A stretch of 64,000 nt of DNA from NCBI RefSeq assembly GCF_014839835.1, contig NC_071646.1:3720001-3784000 (forward strand), written 5' to 3'. Positions within the stretch are counted from its first letter, which is position 1. The number at the start of each line of letters is the position of its first letter. The position numbers and the translations under genes were made by a program. The notes beneath the pieces are model-generated. The model was not told the DNA's origin. It worked only from the letters and a program-made list of their open reading frames with translations, and made no database searches. This document shows, piece by piece, positions 1 through 11,068 of the stretch. This DNA is from Dryobates pubescens. Its lineage: Eukaryota; Chordata; Aves; Piciformes; Picidae.

Positions 1-628
1 CCAGATTAGCTATAAATAGCTACTGAGCCCCATTCTCAGCAGGATTTCCTGGGCACCACTTCCCTCTCCACGTGTGCACCCAAACAGGGAGCAGTGAGCA
101 AGGTAAAGCTCAAGGCACAAACAAAATACCTGAAGGACTTGGAGCTGCAGCATTTTCAGTGGGAAGCCCTCTGGGTTGGCATCAGCTTTCTCCTGACATT
201 TCTCTTCTCACACGTGCTGCAGTTTCAAAGCATTTGCAAGCAACGGAGGATGCTGTTTCCTCTTGGAGACAGAACATCCATCTGCTCCTCTGGCACAGCT
301 CCTGAGCTGGGCAAACAGCATTGCCAACATGGGCAGGAGCTCCAGGACTGCTGGAGTCAGGCTCAGCCACAGCCCAAGGTGCAAAACCTCCCTGAGGGAG
401 CCAAGGGCCTGAGCTCCTTATCACATGGGGCCAAGCAGAGGTGAGAACCCCAATGGACTCCAATCCATTTCCAATTAACACAAAGGAAAACCCAACCAGC
501 TCCCTGCAGGAGCAACCAGCTCACCCCACACCCTGTGCCTCAGGAGCTGGCTGCCTCTGCAGCACTGGTTCTCATGTGGCTCACTTTGTCCTCACTGTCA
601 CAGCAGTCACTACTGAAGGATTAACCAC
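1..628. other. Left-edge non-coding stretch
   Basis: No exon or repeat is recognised here. The GUCA1A gene runs leftward through this side of the window, so this is most likely GUCA1A intron 1, but no exon 2 (expected to encode the first canonical EF-hand) is visible before the edge. Confidence 0.5.
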
Positions 629-1066
629 AGACCCACAGAATTGTTTGGGTTGGAAAAGACCTCTAAGCTCATTGAGTCCAACCACCAACCCAGCACCACC
701 ATGACCACTGAAACCTGGAATGAAAGAATGGCTTAGGTTGGAAGGGACCTTGTAGGTCATTTACTCCAACCTCCCTGCCATGGGCAGGGTCACCTCTCAA
801 CTAGACTTGGTTGCTCTTGGCCTCATCCAACCTGGCATTGATCATCTACAGCACAGAATCACAGAATCACAGGATGTTAGGGGTTGGAAGGGACCTCCAA
901 AGATCATCCAGTCCAACCCCCCTGCCAAAGCAGGATCACCTATACCAGGTCACAAGGAATGCATCCAGGTGGGTTTTGAATAACTCCAGAGAGAGAGAGA
1001 CTCCACAGCCTCCCTGGGCAGCCTGTTCCAGAGCCTCACCACCCTCCTACTGAAGAGCTGTGCCAT
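629..1066 (-). repeat. Three abutting CR1 3'-end fragments
   Basis: Three minus-oriented CR1 LINE tails lie in a row, at about 629-712, 725-845 and 852-1066. Each starts (in plus coordinates) with the typical CR1 terminus, a variant of CACAGAAT followed by TTGGAAGGGACCT. The three differ in sequence and look like separate insertions of different subfamilies, probably within GUCA1A intron 1. Confidence 0.85.
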
Positions 1067-1293
1067 GGCTGCACATTTCTTGAACACCTCCCTGGGCAAC
1101 TATTGCAATGCCCAGGGCACACCATTCTGAAGGGGTCACAGACTGCCAGCTAAAGCCCACTCTCTGAATCACTCAAACCCAAAACACCCAGTCTAGGGGT
1201 GGTCTGGTTTCTCCTGGAGCAGTCAGCAGGCAAAGAGCTTCTGCTGACATTTATTTCTTTTGCTTTACAAAACTGATTTTACAATTGATGAGG

Positions 1294-1478
1294 AGAATCA
1301 AGCATTCTATGATTCAAGGAGAATCAAGAACCATATGATTGGAAGGGACCTCAAGGATCATAGAATCACAGAATTGATAAGGTTGGAAGAGAGCTCAAAG
1401 ATCATCAAGTCCAACCTGTCACCCAACACCTCATGACTACTAGACCATGGCACCAAGTGCCACATCCAATCCCCTCTT
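1294..1478 (-). repeat. CR1 fragment with duplicated tail
   Basis: A minus-oriented CR1 3' end. Two CR1 tail starts occur close together (about 1294 and 1355), so a short older tail was probably hit by a second insertion. The second piece carries the variant containing CATGGCACCAAGTGCCACAT, typical of one CR1 subfamily. Confidence 0.8.
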
Positions 1479-2648
<1,170 letters not shown>

Positions 2649-2880
2649 AGGTCATAGAATGGTTTGGGTTGGAAGGGACCTTAAAGATCATCCAGTTGCA
2701 ACCTCCCTGCCGTGGGCAGGGACACCTTCCACCAGCCCAGGCTGCTGAAGGCCTCATCCAACCTGGTCTTGGACACCACCAGGCAGGAGCCATCCTGGGC
2801 ACCCTGTTCCAGTGTCTCCCCACCCTCAGTGCAAAGAATTTCTTTCTAATGTCCAGTCTAAGTCTACCCTCATGGAGGGG
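2649..2880 (-). repeat. CR1 3'-end fragment
   Basis: A minus-oriented CR1 tail of about 230 bp with a well-preserved terminus (ATAGAATGGTTTGGGTTGGA). It sits about 600 bp upstream of the GUCA1A start codon, between GUCA1A and the GUCA1ANB-like gene. Confidence 0.85.
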
Positions 2881-3805
2881 GAAGCAGCATTTCAGGTCCT
2901 CCAAGAGATGCTCTCTGAGCTGAGTTTGGTGTGGGGAGACAACCACAGAAACATTGCTTTGAATGGGGAAGCTTCAGGTGCTTTAAATGCAGACACCAGA
3001 TGCTGTGATCCTCTCTCAGGAAGCTCCCTCCCCACCCAGCTGCTGGGTCCTGCTGCTTGCCCCTCCTGAAGCTGCAGAGGTGAGGATTCACTGGTAGCAG
3101 AAGTTTGGGGCTGGATGATCCCTGAGGTCCCTTCCAACCTGGCATTCTATGGATGAATCTGTGAATGAAATGCATTCCAGGAACCTCTTAGATTGCTTAG
3201 ATCACAGAGGATTTTTCCAGTCCCTTCCAACCTAAACCGTTCTATGAATGCATGAAATGTGGACACAGCCTCAGCAGCTGCTTCAGGAAGGATTTGCTGA
3301 GGGTGCCTCCAGTTCTCCAGAGCCTGCTGGAAGAGAGCTGCAGGGATGTGCCACCTGAATTTCAGCTCCAGTTACCCTCACATTGCAGAGTGCCACAGGT
3401 GAAACCTGCCTCTCCATGCACTACAAACAACTCTTTGCCTGTGTCTGGGACAGCCTAGTGGGACAGCTGATGTCCTTTTAGAGAAGCAGCAGAGTTTAGG
3501 CTCAGCTGAAGATTCTGGTGAAACCCTCCCAGGTTTTGCAGCATGTGCTGAGCCAGGCTTGTGCAGATGAGCTGGCTGGGTGGCCTTCCATGCCATGCCT
3601 TGCTGTGCTGACAGCCAGTGCCCCTGTGTGAGCAGCTGGCAGTGTCAGGACAAGCTGGATGGGGGGTTTAGAGCAAAATCCTCACTGTGTGCCCTGTGGG
3701 AAGCAGTGGCACAGCCTCAGCCACATTACTTGGCTAGTGCTGACTGCTGGTGGCAACCCAGTGGGCAGCTGGAGTCTCACCAGTCACTGGTGGCATTGCT
3801 TGGAC
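2881..3805. other. Intergenic spacer with two tiny CR1 tails
   Basis: Between GUCA1A and the GUCA1ANB-like gene. Two short plus-oriented CR1 tail remnants are seen at about 3110-3165 and 3212-3250 (TCCCTTCCAACCT followed by an ATTCTATG-like end). No exon is recognised. In human, GUCA1ANB-GUCA1A read-through transcripts exist, so spliced transcripts could cross this spacer. Confidence 0.5.
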
Positions 3806-3811
3806 TTTATT
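3806..3811 (-). terminator. AATAAA poly(A) signal overlapping stop codon
   Basis: On the minus strand the hexamer AATAAA occupies 3811-3806, and its internal TAA (3809-3807) is the stop codon of the GUCA1ANB-like frame. Cleavage would be expected 10-30 bases downstream, near 3780-3795. Confidence 0.55.
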
Positions 3812-4187
3812 GCTTAGGCTTGGTGCCCAAGATGGGTCTCCACTTCACAGTGTTGGCACTCTGGATGTCCAGCACCTTCCTGGTGTGGTCGGTGTCGCGG
3901 TGGAAGCGGTACCCACAGGTTGGCTTCTGTGCAGTGTAGAAGGGTTTGTAGGAGTTGGACCATCTTGGGTTGTAGAAGAGAAACCTGAAGGAGTTGGGCT
4001 GACAGCCCCCCAGATGGGTGACCACAGGAACAAAGCGAGCAGACAAAGGCTGGTCCCCGTGGCGCTGTCCTGGGGGCTGCTGGCTCCTCGGGGCAGGAGG
4101 TGTCTGAGGGTTTTGCAGCTCTTTGGTCTCCTTCATTCCCTCTGGCTTCTTGTGGTCTTTGTCAGGGGCTTCTGCTGTTTTGGTCAC
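3807..4187 (-). CDS. GUCA1ANB: GUCA1ANB-like protein, terminal coding exon
   Basis: This is a minus-strand terminal exon encoding 126 residues and a stop. The first part is charged and proline-rich and looks disordered. The last 60 residues are rich in aromatic and basic residues and look constrained (FRFLFYNPRWSNSYKPFYTA, then GYRFHRDTDHTRKVLDIQSA and VKWRP). A good acceptor (CCCCAG before GTGACC) marks the 5' end, in phase 0. The frame also stays open upstream to about 4247 with in-frame ATGs, so the true start is unsettled. Gene identity rests mainly on position: human GUCA1ANB lies just upstream of GUCA1A on the same strand. I do not know a proven function. The stop codon TAA is part of an AATAAA hexamer (3811-3806), predicting an almost absent 3' UTR. 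Confidence 0.6.
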   Translation of the reverse strand: MTKTAEAPDKDHKKPEGMKETKELQNPQTPPAPRSQQPPGQRHGDQPLSARFVPVVTHLGGCQPNSFRFLFYNPRWSNSYKPFYTAQKPTCGYRFHRDTDHTRKVLDIQSANTVKWRPILGTKPKQ

Positions 4188-5159
4188 CTGGGGAGCAAAA
4201 GAGCCAGACCCATGCATTGCAATTGCCCCCATACTTGACATTCTCACCAGTGCTTATGGCCCCAGTGCAAGGCTTGGGTGCTGGTGACCAACAAGTTAAA
4301 CAGCCCAGGAGAGCTTGGGGAGTGCCACCCTGCCCACAGCCACCACAAGGGCGGTGGGGACCCAGAATAAATGCTGACAAGTCAGGGGTGGGCATTTCTT
4401 CAGCTAGAAAGCTAAGGTGGTGTTAATTAAAGTGACTGCAGGGAAGCAGTGGATTCCCCTACACTGGACAGTTCTAAGACTCAGCTTGCCAGGGTGCTGG
4501 GCCAGCTCATTTCAATTCCACCATCACCTAGAAAGGTTGGCCCAGATGAGCCTTGGGGTCCCCTCCAACCTTGCATTCTGTGATTCTGGGATGTGCTGGG
4601 AAGGTGGCAGGGAGTCAGGGACAGTAAAACAGCATACAGAGGGAAGGCACAGGGAGGTGTGCAGGGCTTGGCTCTCTCTTGACCTGCTTTTCAGCTGCTT
4701 ATTTGTCACAGGGCAGACAATATGAAGTGCTGCCCAGCTTCTGTTGTTCCTGCTGTCAGTCTGACCTGACTCACCCTTTCATCTCTTTGGGGGATACTGC
4801 ATCATCCTTCTGTGTTTGGCACAGGGGAGCCCTGGTCCCAGATCAGGACCTCGGTTCTGATCACAATGAACACCAGCAACACAAGCTCCTCATGAAGTCT
4901 TCACCAAACACAGCCATGGCAAAGCAGCCATGGAAGTGATTCAACCCAGCCTGACCCACAAAATTCAATGGGGTGCATCAGTGATGACAGGCACTCTGCT
5001 TTACACATGGCCTGGGGCATCAGCTCCACAGGCTCCAGGTCCCTCTGCAGGTCCCCAGCAGCACCCTGTGCCTCATTCTGCTGAGCTTATTGCTCTTGGT
5101 GAACCTTGGAGTGTTCTTGTTCCTCCCAGAAACGTGAAGGCAGTCAAAGGGTTGTTTAT
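4188..5159. other. Upstream flank of GUCA1ANB-like gene
   Basis: Any upstream exon of the GUCA1ANB-like gene should lie here or beyond, but none could be identified. One short plus-oriented CR1 tail remnant occupies about 4532-4590. The rest is unremarkable. Confidence 0.4.
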
Positions 5160-5652
5160 GATCAGGCTGGAGCAGCTCTGCTATGAGGACAGGCTGAGGG
5201 AGCTGGAGTTGCTCAGCCTGGAGAGGAGAAGACTCCAGGGGGACCTTGCAGCTGCCTTGGTGCCATGCTCTAGTAGTCATGAGGTCTTGGGTGACAGGTT
5301 GGACTTGATCTTTGAGGTCTTTTCCAACCTTGGTGATTCTATGAGTCTATGATTCCAGGAGCTGAAGGGATCCTACAGGAAGGCTGCAGAGGGACTTTTC
5401 ATGAGACAGGACAAGGGGGAATGGTTTGAAGCTGAGGGTTAGACTGGGTCTAGGAGGAAGTTTTTCATCAGGAGGGTGGTGAGACTCTGGAGCAGGCTGC
5501 CCAGAGGGATGTCTCCTCCCTGTAGGTGTTCAAGGCCAGGTTGGATGAGACCTTGAGCAGCTGAGTCTAGTTGAGAGGAGTCCCTGCTCATGGAGGGCAG
5601 CTTGGAGTAAATGATCTCTGAGGATCCTTCCGAGCTAAGCCGTTCTGTGATC
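5160..5652 (+). repeat. CR1 copy split by a nested CR1
   Basis: A plus-oriented CR1 3' portion begins at the GGAGCAGCTCTGCTATGAGG block, is interrupted after GCAGCTGCC at about 5261, and resumes at about 5356 with GAGCTGAAGGGATCC, continuing to its terminus near 5652. The insert is another CR1 tail, so the host copy is older than the insert. Confidence 0.85.
5262..5355 (+). repeat. Nested CR1 tail inside CR1
   Basis: A 94-bp CR1 3' end of a different subfamily (TAGTCATGAGGTCTTGGGTG, then TTTTCCAACCTTGGTGATTC). It has the same orientation as its host and ends in the octamer-like ATTCTATGAGTCTATGATT. Confidence 0.85.
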
Positions 5653-7539
5653 CGTTGGGTCGCAGGAGGTGCCATCACCCCCAGGCATGATGATGGGGAC
5701 CAGGCACTGCACAAAGAGCCCTGTGCCTGCTGAACCCTCTGCAGGGGAGGGGGTGTGGATGCACCCTAAACACTCAGGCAGGGCTGAGCTGTCACCCATG
5801 GGTGCTCCAAGGCTGTGCCTGACCGAGGAAGTACTTCTGCCGCTGTTATTTAACCATGACTCAGTTATCTTGTTTTCCTTGACGGCACCTCAGTGCTAAT
5901 GAGAGCTGACTCTTCCCCTGCAATTAGCTGCTTTACTCCTGGGCGTCCTAGATAAAAGCTTTGCTGTCTGGCTTTATTTTTAACCTCTTAAGGAGGTTTC
6001 CTAGTTTCCGTGATGCCCTGGCTTACTTGCTGCTCTATTTCTGTCCCCTGTAGCTGGCTGCTAAACCTATTAGGCTGGGGATACCCGTAAATTGTTGAGA
6101 AATCTCCTTAGAGCCTCCGAGGGAACCGCCCAGGTCCCCACAGGTTCCCCACCTCTTTTTGTCATTCATTTGCCTGGCACAGCCACCTCCCCAGATGCCC
6201 CCAAGGCTCCTGGCTGGTGCTCACGACGAGAGTTGCTCCAGCAGCCACTGCTGCAAGGAAACCATCAGTCCCTTCCCCCCCCCCCGCCAAGGGGATAAAA
6301 TAACGGGATTTTGACTCCCAAAGAGCAGATTTGTGTGCCCCCTACAGCCTTTTCCGTGTGGTGTGAGCAGAGATTTGCTCTGAAGTGCTTCCATTCACAC
6401 TGAGGTGATTGCAGCTCCTTGGCTTTCGCGCTGTGGAAGATAAGAGACAAGTATGCACACGACCGTGCTGCTGCAACAGCACCCACCCAGCAGGGAGGCA
6501 TTTGTCTTATTAAAGCAGTTCTGAGCTCCTGGGGTGTGGAAGGCAGCCTGTAGCTACTCTGGGAACCCAGCTGCTAAGTCATGTAGATGCTCTCAAGACT
6601 GTGCAAGCCCTGGGTGCTGATGGCCATTGCCAGTGACAGGCAGGGCACCCTGGCAAGGAGTGCTGAGCTTTGCTCTTGGGATGGGGTTCATCTGCCTTGG
6701 GGCTTCCTGCTCATCCTTTGGGGCATCCAAAGCTTAGCAGAAACACCTTCTGTGCCCAGTGAGTGCACCTGCTTACGTGAGCACTGCCTTTGAGGGGAAG
6801 CACCAGCTCTATTTATGGCACTGCCAGAGCTCTGTGCCTGCACTGAGCCCCACCTAATCCTCTTGCATCCAGGCAGGCAAGCAGAAACCCCTAATCCCTC
6901 CCAAACTCTGTTGTCTCTCAGAGCAGATCCCCACAGGTGGGGTCACTGAGAGAAGATTGACTTCAGCAATCGAGAAAGCACCAAGGGTTCAGCCATCCAC
7001 CCCAGGGAGTGGCTGCCAGAGCCATGAGCAGCTGTCAGAGCTGCCTGTCCTGCCCCTGCACCGCTGCTGTCCCCATCCTCCGTCCTCCCACTCCTGCTGC
7101 TCCTCACTTGTCCCCACAGAGCCACCCCAGGACTCTCAGGGGGTGCTTTGCTCTGAGCTCTCACGGGGTGGTGCAGCCAGGTGGATTTACTGAGCAGGGA
7201 AGGGAAGACATCAAACTGACACCAGGAGGGCCCTTTTGTCCTGGCCACCCTCAGCAAGAGGACACTGAGAGCAGGAGTCCCTGAGCTCTCACCTTCGAGG
7301 GCATCTTCCCTGTGGAGGCCCTGGCATGGGAGACTGCCTGGGGTGGAGGCTGCAGGTGGGTTGTCAGGGTGGGCAGTGCCAGCTGTCAGAGCCTTTGAGG
7401 CCATTGTGACACCGGGGTGACAGCAGGGTGCCACCTGGGTGGTGGCTGTCATAGAGGTGCCCAGGCTTAGCAGGGCTGCTGAGGAGAGGGTGTGGAGGAG
7501 GTTAGGAGGGTGCTGTTTCTTCTGGCCTGATGGGACAGT
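5653..7539. promoter_or_regulatory. Unique AT-rich block, candidate regulatory element near 5850-6020
   Basis: No gene is recognised. Around 5850-6020 the composition turns AT-rich, repeat-free and dense in factor-like motifs: TGACTCAG (5857-5864, AP-1/MAF type), TTATCT and AGATAAA (GATA type), GCTAATGAG and CAATTAGC (homeodomain type). A poly-C run lies near 6281-6291. It could be a conserved non-coding element serving GUCA1A, GUCA1ANB or C6orf132; no comparison was possible. Confidence 0.3.
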
Positions 7540-7620
7540 GGAAGAGGTTGGACTCTTTTTGGCTTGGACTTGATGATCTTTGGGGTCTCTTCCAACCTTG
7601 GTGATACTGTGAAGAGTTGT
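7540..7620 (+). repeat. Short CR1 tail
   Basis: A plus-oriented CR1 3' end of about 80 bp (CTTGGACTTGATGATCTTTG, then CTTCCAACCTTGGTGAT), isolated in intergenic sequence upstream of C6orf132. Confidence 0.8.
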
Positions 7621-8971
7621 GGGAACCAGCCCTGCTGCCCAGCCAGCCAGAGCACAGCAGAGCTGCTCTGATGACCCTGCCACCCCCACGGAGAGGTGAC
7701 CTTGGCAGCAGGGACCTGCTCTCCCCTGGAGCCAGGAGCTGCTGCTCTTCCCATGGGTGCACTTTGCTGTTCTGCAGCCCCACACGAGGGTTTCTCCTCC
7801 TGGGCTCCAGCTGAGGACCTGCCACTGCCCAAGCTCTTCACACACCTGCAAGGTGGCAGGGAAGGAAAGATCTGCATCTGCAGGGTGCAGCAGCTCCTGC
7901 TGATGAAAGGCAGATTGTTCTGGGGTGTTTACCCACCTTAGGATCAAAGGCAGCCTCACACTGTGGTGTTACATCAGAGCAGTGCTCACATGGCTATTTC
8001 TGTGCCATGAAATCTGCTGGCCACCTTCCAAGTGCATTCCCATGCCCAGCCCACCTTAGCTGTGTGGCCTCTGTCGCTCAGGTGAGTGGCACTCATCCCC
8101 CCTTGAAAACACAGCTGTGCCCCCAACCAGGGCATCTCCTCTGTGTCCTTTGAGTCTGCAGAGGTCAGCCTGGCCAGCAGCACACCTACCACACTCCTCT
8201 TGCGAGTCCTGAGCTTTCTGGAGGGAGTTCTGTGCCTTGCTGGGAGGTGGAAGGCAGAGAACAAATATTTTTCATCTGGAGCAAGCACCTGGGAGTGTGC
8301 AGAGGAGCTCTTGCAGGCGTGTTCAGCAGCTTGTGTTTACTGGGATAATCAATTCACCTCAGAACACACAACCCTTCATGTTGTGAGGAGTGTTTTCCTA
8401 TGCTCACCACCCAGGGTGAGGCCAGCCCTTGGCTGGTGGGGTGGCATGGGTACCACCCCAGCAGCTGGCAGGTGCTGCCCTGCCATCCCCCCCACACCCC
8501 ACCCTGGGGGGTGAGGAACACCTCTGAAGAGCTGGATCACACCTTCCTGCTCCTGCAGAGCATAGCTGTGGCCCTTTTGAAGTGTCTTTGGTGGAAGGAC
8601 ATTCTGTGGGGCACCTTGGTGCAGGAGCCTAGATTTGCTCATGCCACAGGGCTTTTATTGGCTGCTCTCCTTAAAGCAGTTCCTCTTCTCCTTCCCCTTT
8701 CCCCCTGGCTTTGTCTGTAACCTGTTGGATTGGTTCGGTCAGACTGTGAATACCAGCGAGCAGCTCCTGCTTATCTTGCAGACATTGTGTCCTTTGTCTT
8801 TCCAGCAGTGAGTGGGTCCATTCCACTCCACTTCTGGTGCCAGTGAATGCTCTCTAAGTGCTGGAGCTCAGCCAGCTGAGTTCCCATGAAGAGCTGGCTC
8901 CACCACACTTTTCCCAGTACCCATCCTGTCACCACTCTTACCTGCAGCAGGATCATTCCTTTTCCTGTGAT
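7621..8971. other. Intergenic, nothing recognised
   Basis: GC-moderate unique sequence with long chance reading frames on both strands but no recognisable domain, splice pattern or repeat. Confidence 0.4.
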
Positions 8972-9135
8972 CTTAGAATCACAGAATCAATAAGGTTGGA
9001 AAAGACCTCAAGGATCATCAAGTCCAACCTGTCACCCAAGACCTCATGAGTACTAAACCATGGCACCAAGTGCCACATCCAGTCCTCTCTTGAACACCTC
9101 CAGGGATGGGGACTCCACCACCTCCCTCTTGACCA
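8972..9135 (-). repeat. CR1 3'-end fragment
   Basis: A minus-oriented CR1 tail of the subfamily with CATGGCACCAAGTGCCACAT, about 165 bp, broken off just after the CACCACCTCC block. Confidence 0.85.
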
Positions 9136-9527
9136 AGCCGTGGCTGTGGGGCCCTGTGGGGTGCTCCCTGTGCAGTGAGCTGGGAGGGTGCAGATGTCTG
9201 CAGGAGCTGCAGGATGCTTCCTGTTCCCCATCTCACACAAGCAGCAGTTAGGATAACTGTTGGGAAGGGCAGGAGTCCCACTAATTGCAGGCCTTGTGCA
9301 CTGCATGGAGCCATCCCTCCGGCGTCGCCTGCTGCTCCGGGACTGTATCTTGGGAGCGGCAGGAGCTGGGCACAGGCTGCCCATGGAGCATCCCTGCTCA
9401 GACCAGGAATGGAGCTGCACAGCTGCAGGCCAGGCTGAATCCCCTGGAAAAGATCCTAAATAATTATAACCCCTGTGCTGCAGCCATTCCCATGCCACGT
9501 TTCAACTCTCCTCTTCTCTTCCCATTC
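9136..9527. other. Intergenic, nothing recognised
   Basis: About 390 bp of unique sequence between two CR1 copies; no feature identified. Confidence 0.4.
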
Positions 9528-9775
9528 CCAGAATCAGAGTCACAAACAGGTTGAGGTTGGAAGAGACCTTTAAAGGTCACCTAGTCCAAGCCCCCTGCAG
9601 TCAGGAGGGACACCCCCAACCTGATCAGGTTGCTCAGAGCCCCATCAAACCTGAGCTTGAATATCTCCAGGGATGGGGCCTCCACCACCTCGCTGGGCAA
9701 CCTCAGTGTTCCAAAACCCTCAGAGTAAAGAACCTCTTCCCAATACCCAACCTAAACCTACCCCTGGTAATTCAC
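9528..9775 (-). repeat. CR1 3'-end fragment
   Basis: A minus-oriented CR1 tail of about 250 bp with a decayed terminus (TTGAGGTTGGAAGAGACCTT). Subfamily features (TGAATATCTCCAGGGATGGG) match the copies at 30398 and 40022. Confidence 0.85.
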
Positions 9776-10640
9776 TTCCCTGAAGTGCTGCCTGACCACA
9801 TGTGCCATGATTTGCCTTCTGAAATATCCCAGCAGTGGCCATTTTTCACTGCCCACAGGTGACTTAATGCATTGCCCTCGCCTGTACCTTGTGGCAAGGA
9901 AAAGGTGGTGAAGAGCAGAATCACAAAGGGATTAAATAAGGGATATCTATCACTGGGAAAAAAGGAAATCTGAATCATTTTGACCCTCCTAATGTGGAGG
10001 GCACAGAAATGGATATAAGACAGGATGATCTTACCCTGAGGCTGTGCTTCAGAGTTAATGTTTTGACAGCTATTTGGGGTTTAAAGTTCTCCAGGCATCC
10101 CAGCATTTATTAATAAGCCAATGTTACTCATTAACTCCTCATTTTTTTCACTGGCACCACACAGAAGATCGCTGGCAATGTCAGACCCTTGCTTTTCCAC
10201 CTGAAGCAAGGCATTATTTGGGGTCAAGTCTCCCTGACTTTAAGTTTTTACACTAAAAATATGCCAAACCCTGACAGCACCTTGGTCCCCTTGGGTGGGG
10301 AGTGATGTTCCTGGTGGTGGAGCATAGCAGGGTCTGCAGAGGGGCTCAGGTCCATGGAGAAGGGGGAGTTTAACACTTAGTAAGATGCCTCCTAACAGCT
10401 CAGGGCTCTTTTACTTCCTGGCACACACACACAGGGCAGAGGGAAAGGATCACACTTCAGCCTCCCCTGGTTCCAGCTGACGCTTCCTTGTGTGCCAAGG
10501 AGACCTACAGATCTCAGTGAGGGGATTTGGGTCCTACACAAGAGGGGATGCAGAAGGTTTTGGGGCAGAGGAGCCCAACATTTGGGTCAGGAGTGCAGCA
10601 GCCGGTGAAGGAACAGAGACACACGGGAGACAGAGACCAA
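9776..10640. other. AT-rich unique sequence upstream of C6orf132
   Basis: No repeat or exon. The AT-rich part around 9900-10250 contains runs such as CATTTATTAATAAGCCAATG, unlike the GC-rich surroundings, and might be a distal element of C6orf132. A short CA run lies near 10423-10432. Confidence 0.3.
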
Positions 10641-11068
10641 AGCTCTCCCACCTGAACGCGCAGCGCCTGACCGACGCGAGGGGCTGCGCTGGGTTGGGTT
10701 TATAAGAGGAATCTGATTGCATTTACACCGCGGACCCCGCCGACGCTAAGGGGAGTGTGTGTGGGGGGTCTCTTATACCAGCTCCTGCCAGGGTCCCGAG
10801 GACCACCCCGCGGCAGCTCCCAGGGCCGGGTTTGCTCCGCTCCAAGGATACCCCGAGGCCAGCCCTGCCTTTAAAGTCCCGCGGGGCTCCATCCTCCGGG
10901 CAGGAGCTGCTGGGCGGCCCCGGGACAGCGGGAGGCACCTGGGAGGAAGGAGGGGCCGAAGGTGGGGCCCGTCCCGGTCCGCCCCCGTCCCGCAGCCGCC
11001 GTGGCCCCGGTCGCGGCCCCGGTCCCGGTCCCGCCGCGGCGGGGCTGCCCGGCTCCGGCTCCGGCACC
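10641..11068 (+). promoter_or_regulatory. C6orf132 promoter and 5' UTR (CpG-rich, TATA-like)
   Basis: CpG-rich sequence leads into the first coding exon. TATAAGAG at 10701-10708 is a plausible TATA box, placing a start near 10730 and giving a 5' UTR of about 340 bases. The reading frame of the main ATG is open upstream to an ATG at 10757, so an N-terminally extended product of 104 extra residues is possible on paper; the ATG at 11069 is preferred because the known family begins there. Confidence 0.5.

Noticed and set aside
6943-7959. A 338-codon minus-strand frame.
   Set aside because: It runs through a CR1 tail (about 7540-7620), has no recognisable domain, and its composition is like chance frames in GC-rich intergenic DNA.
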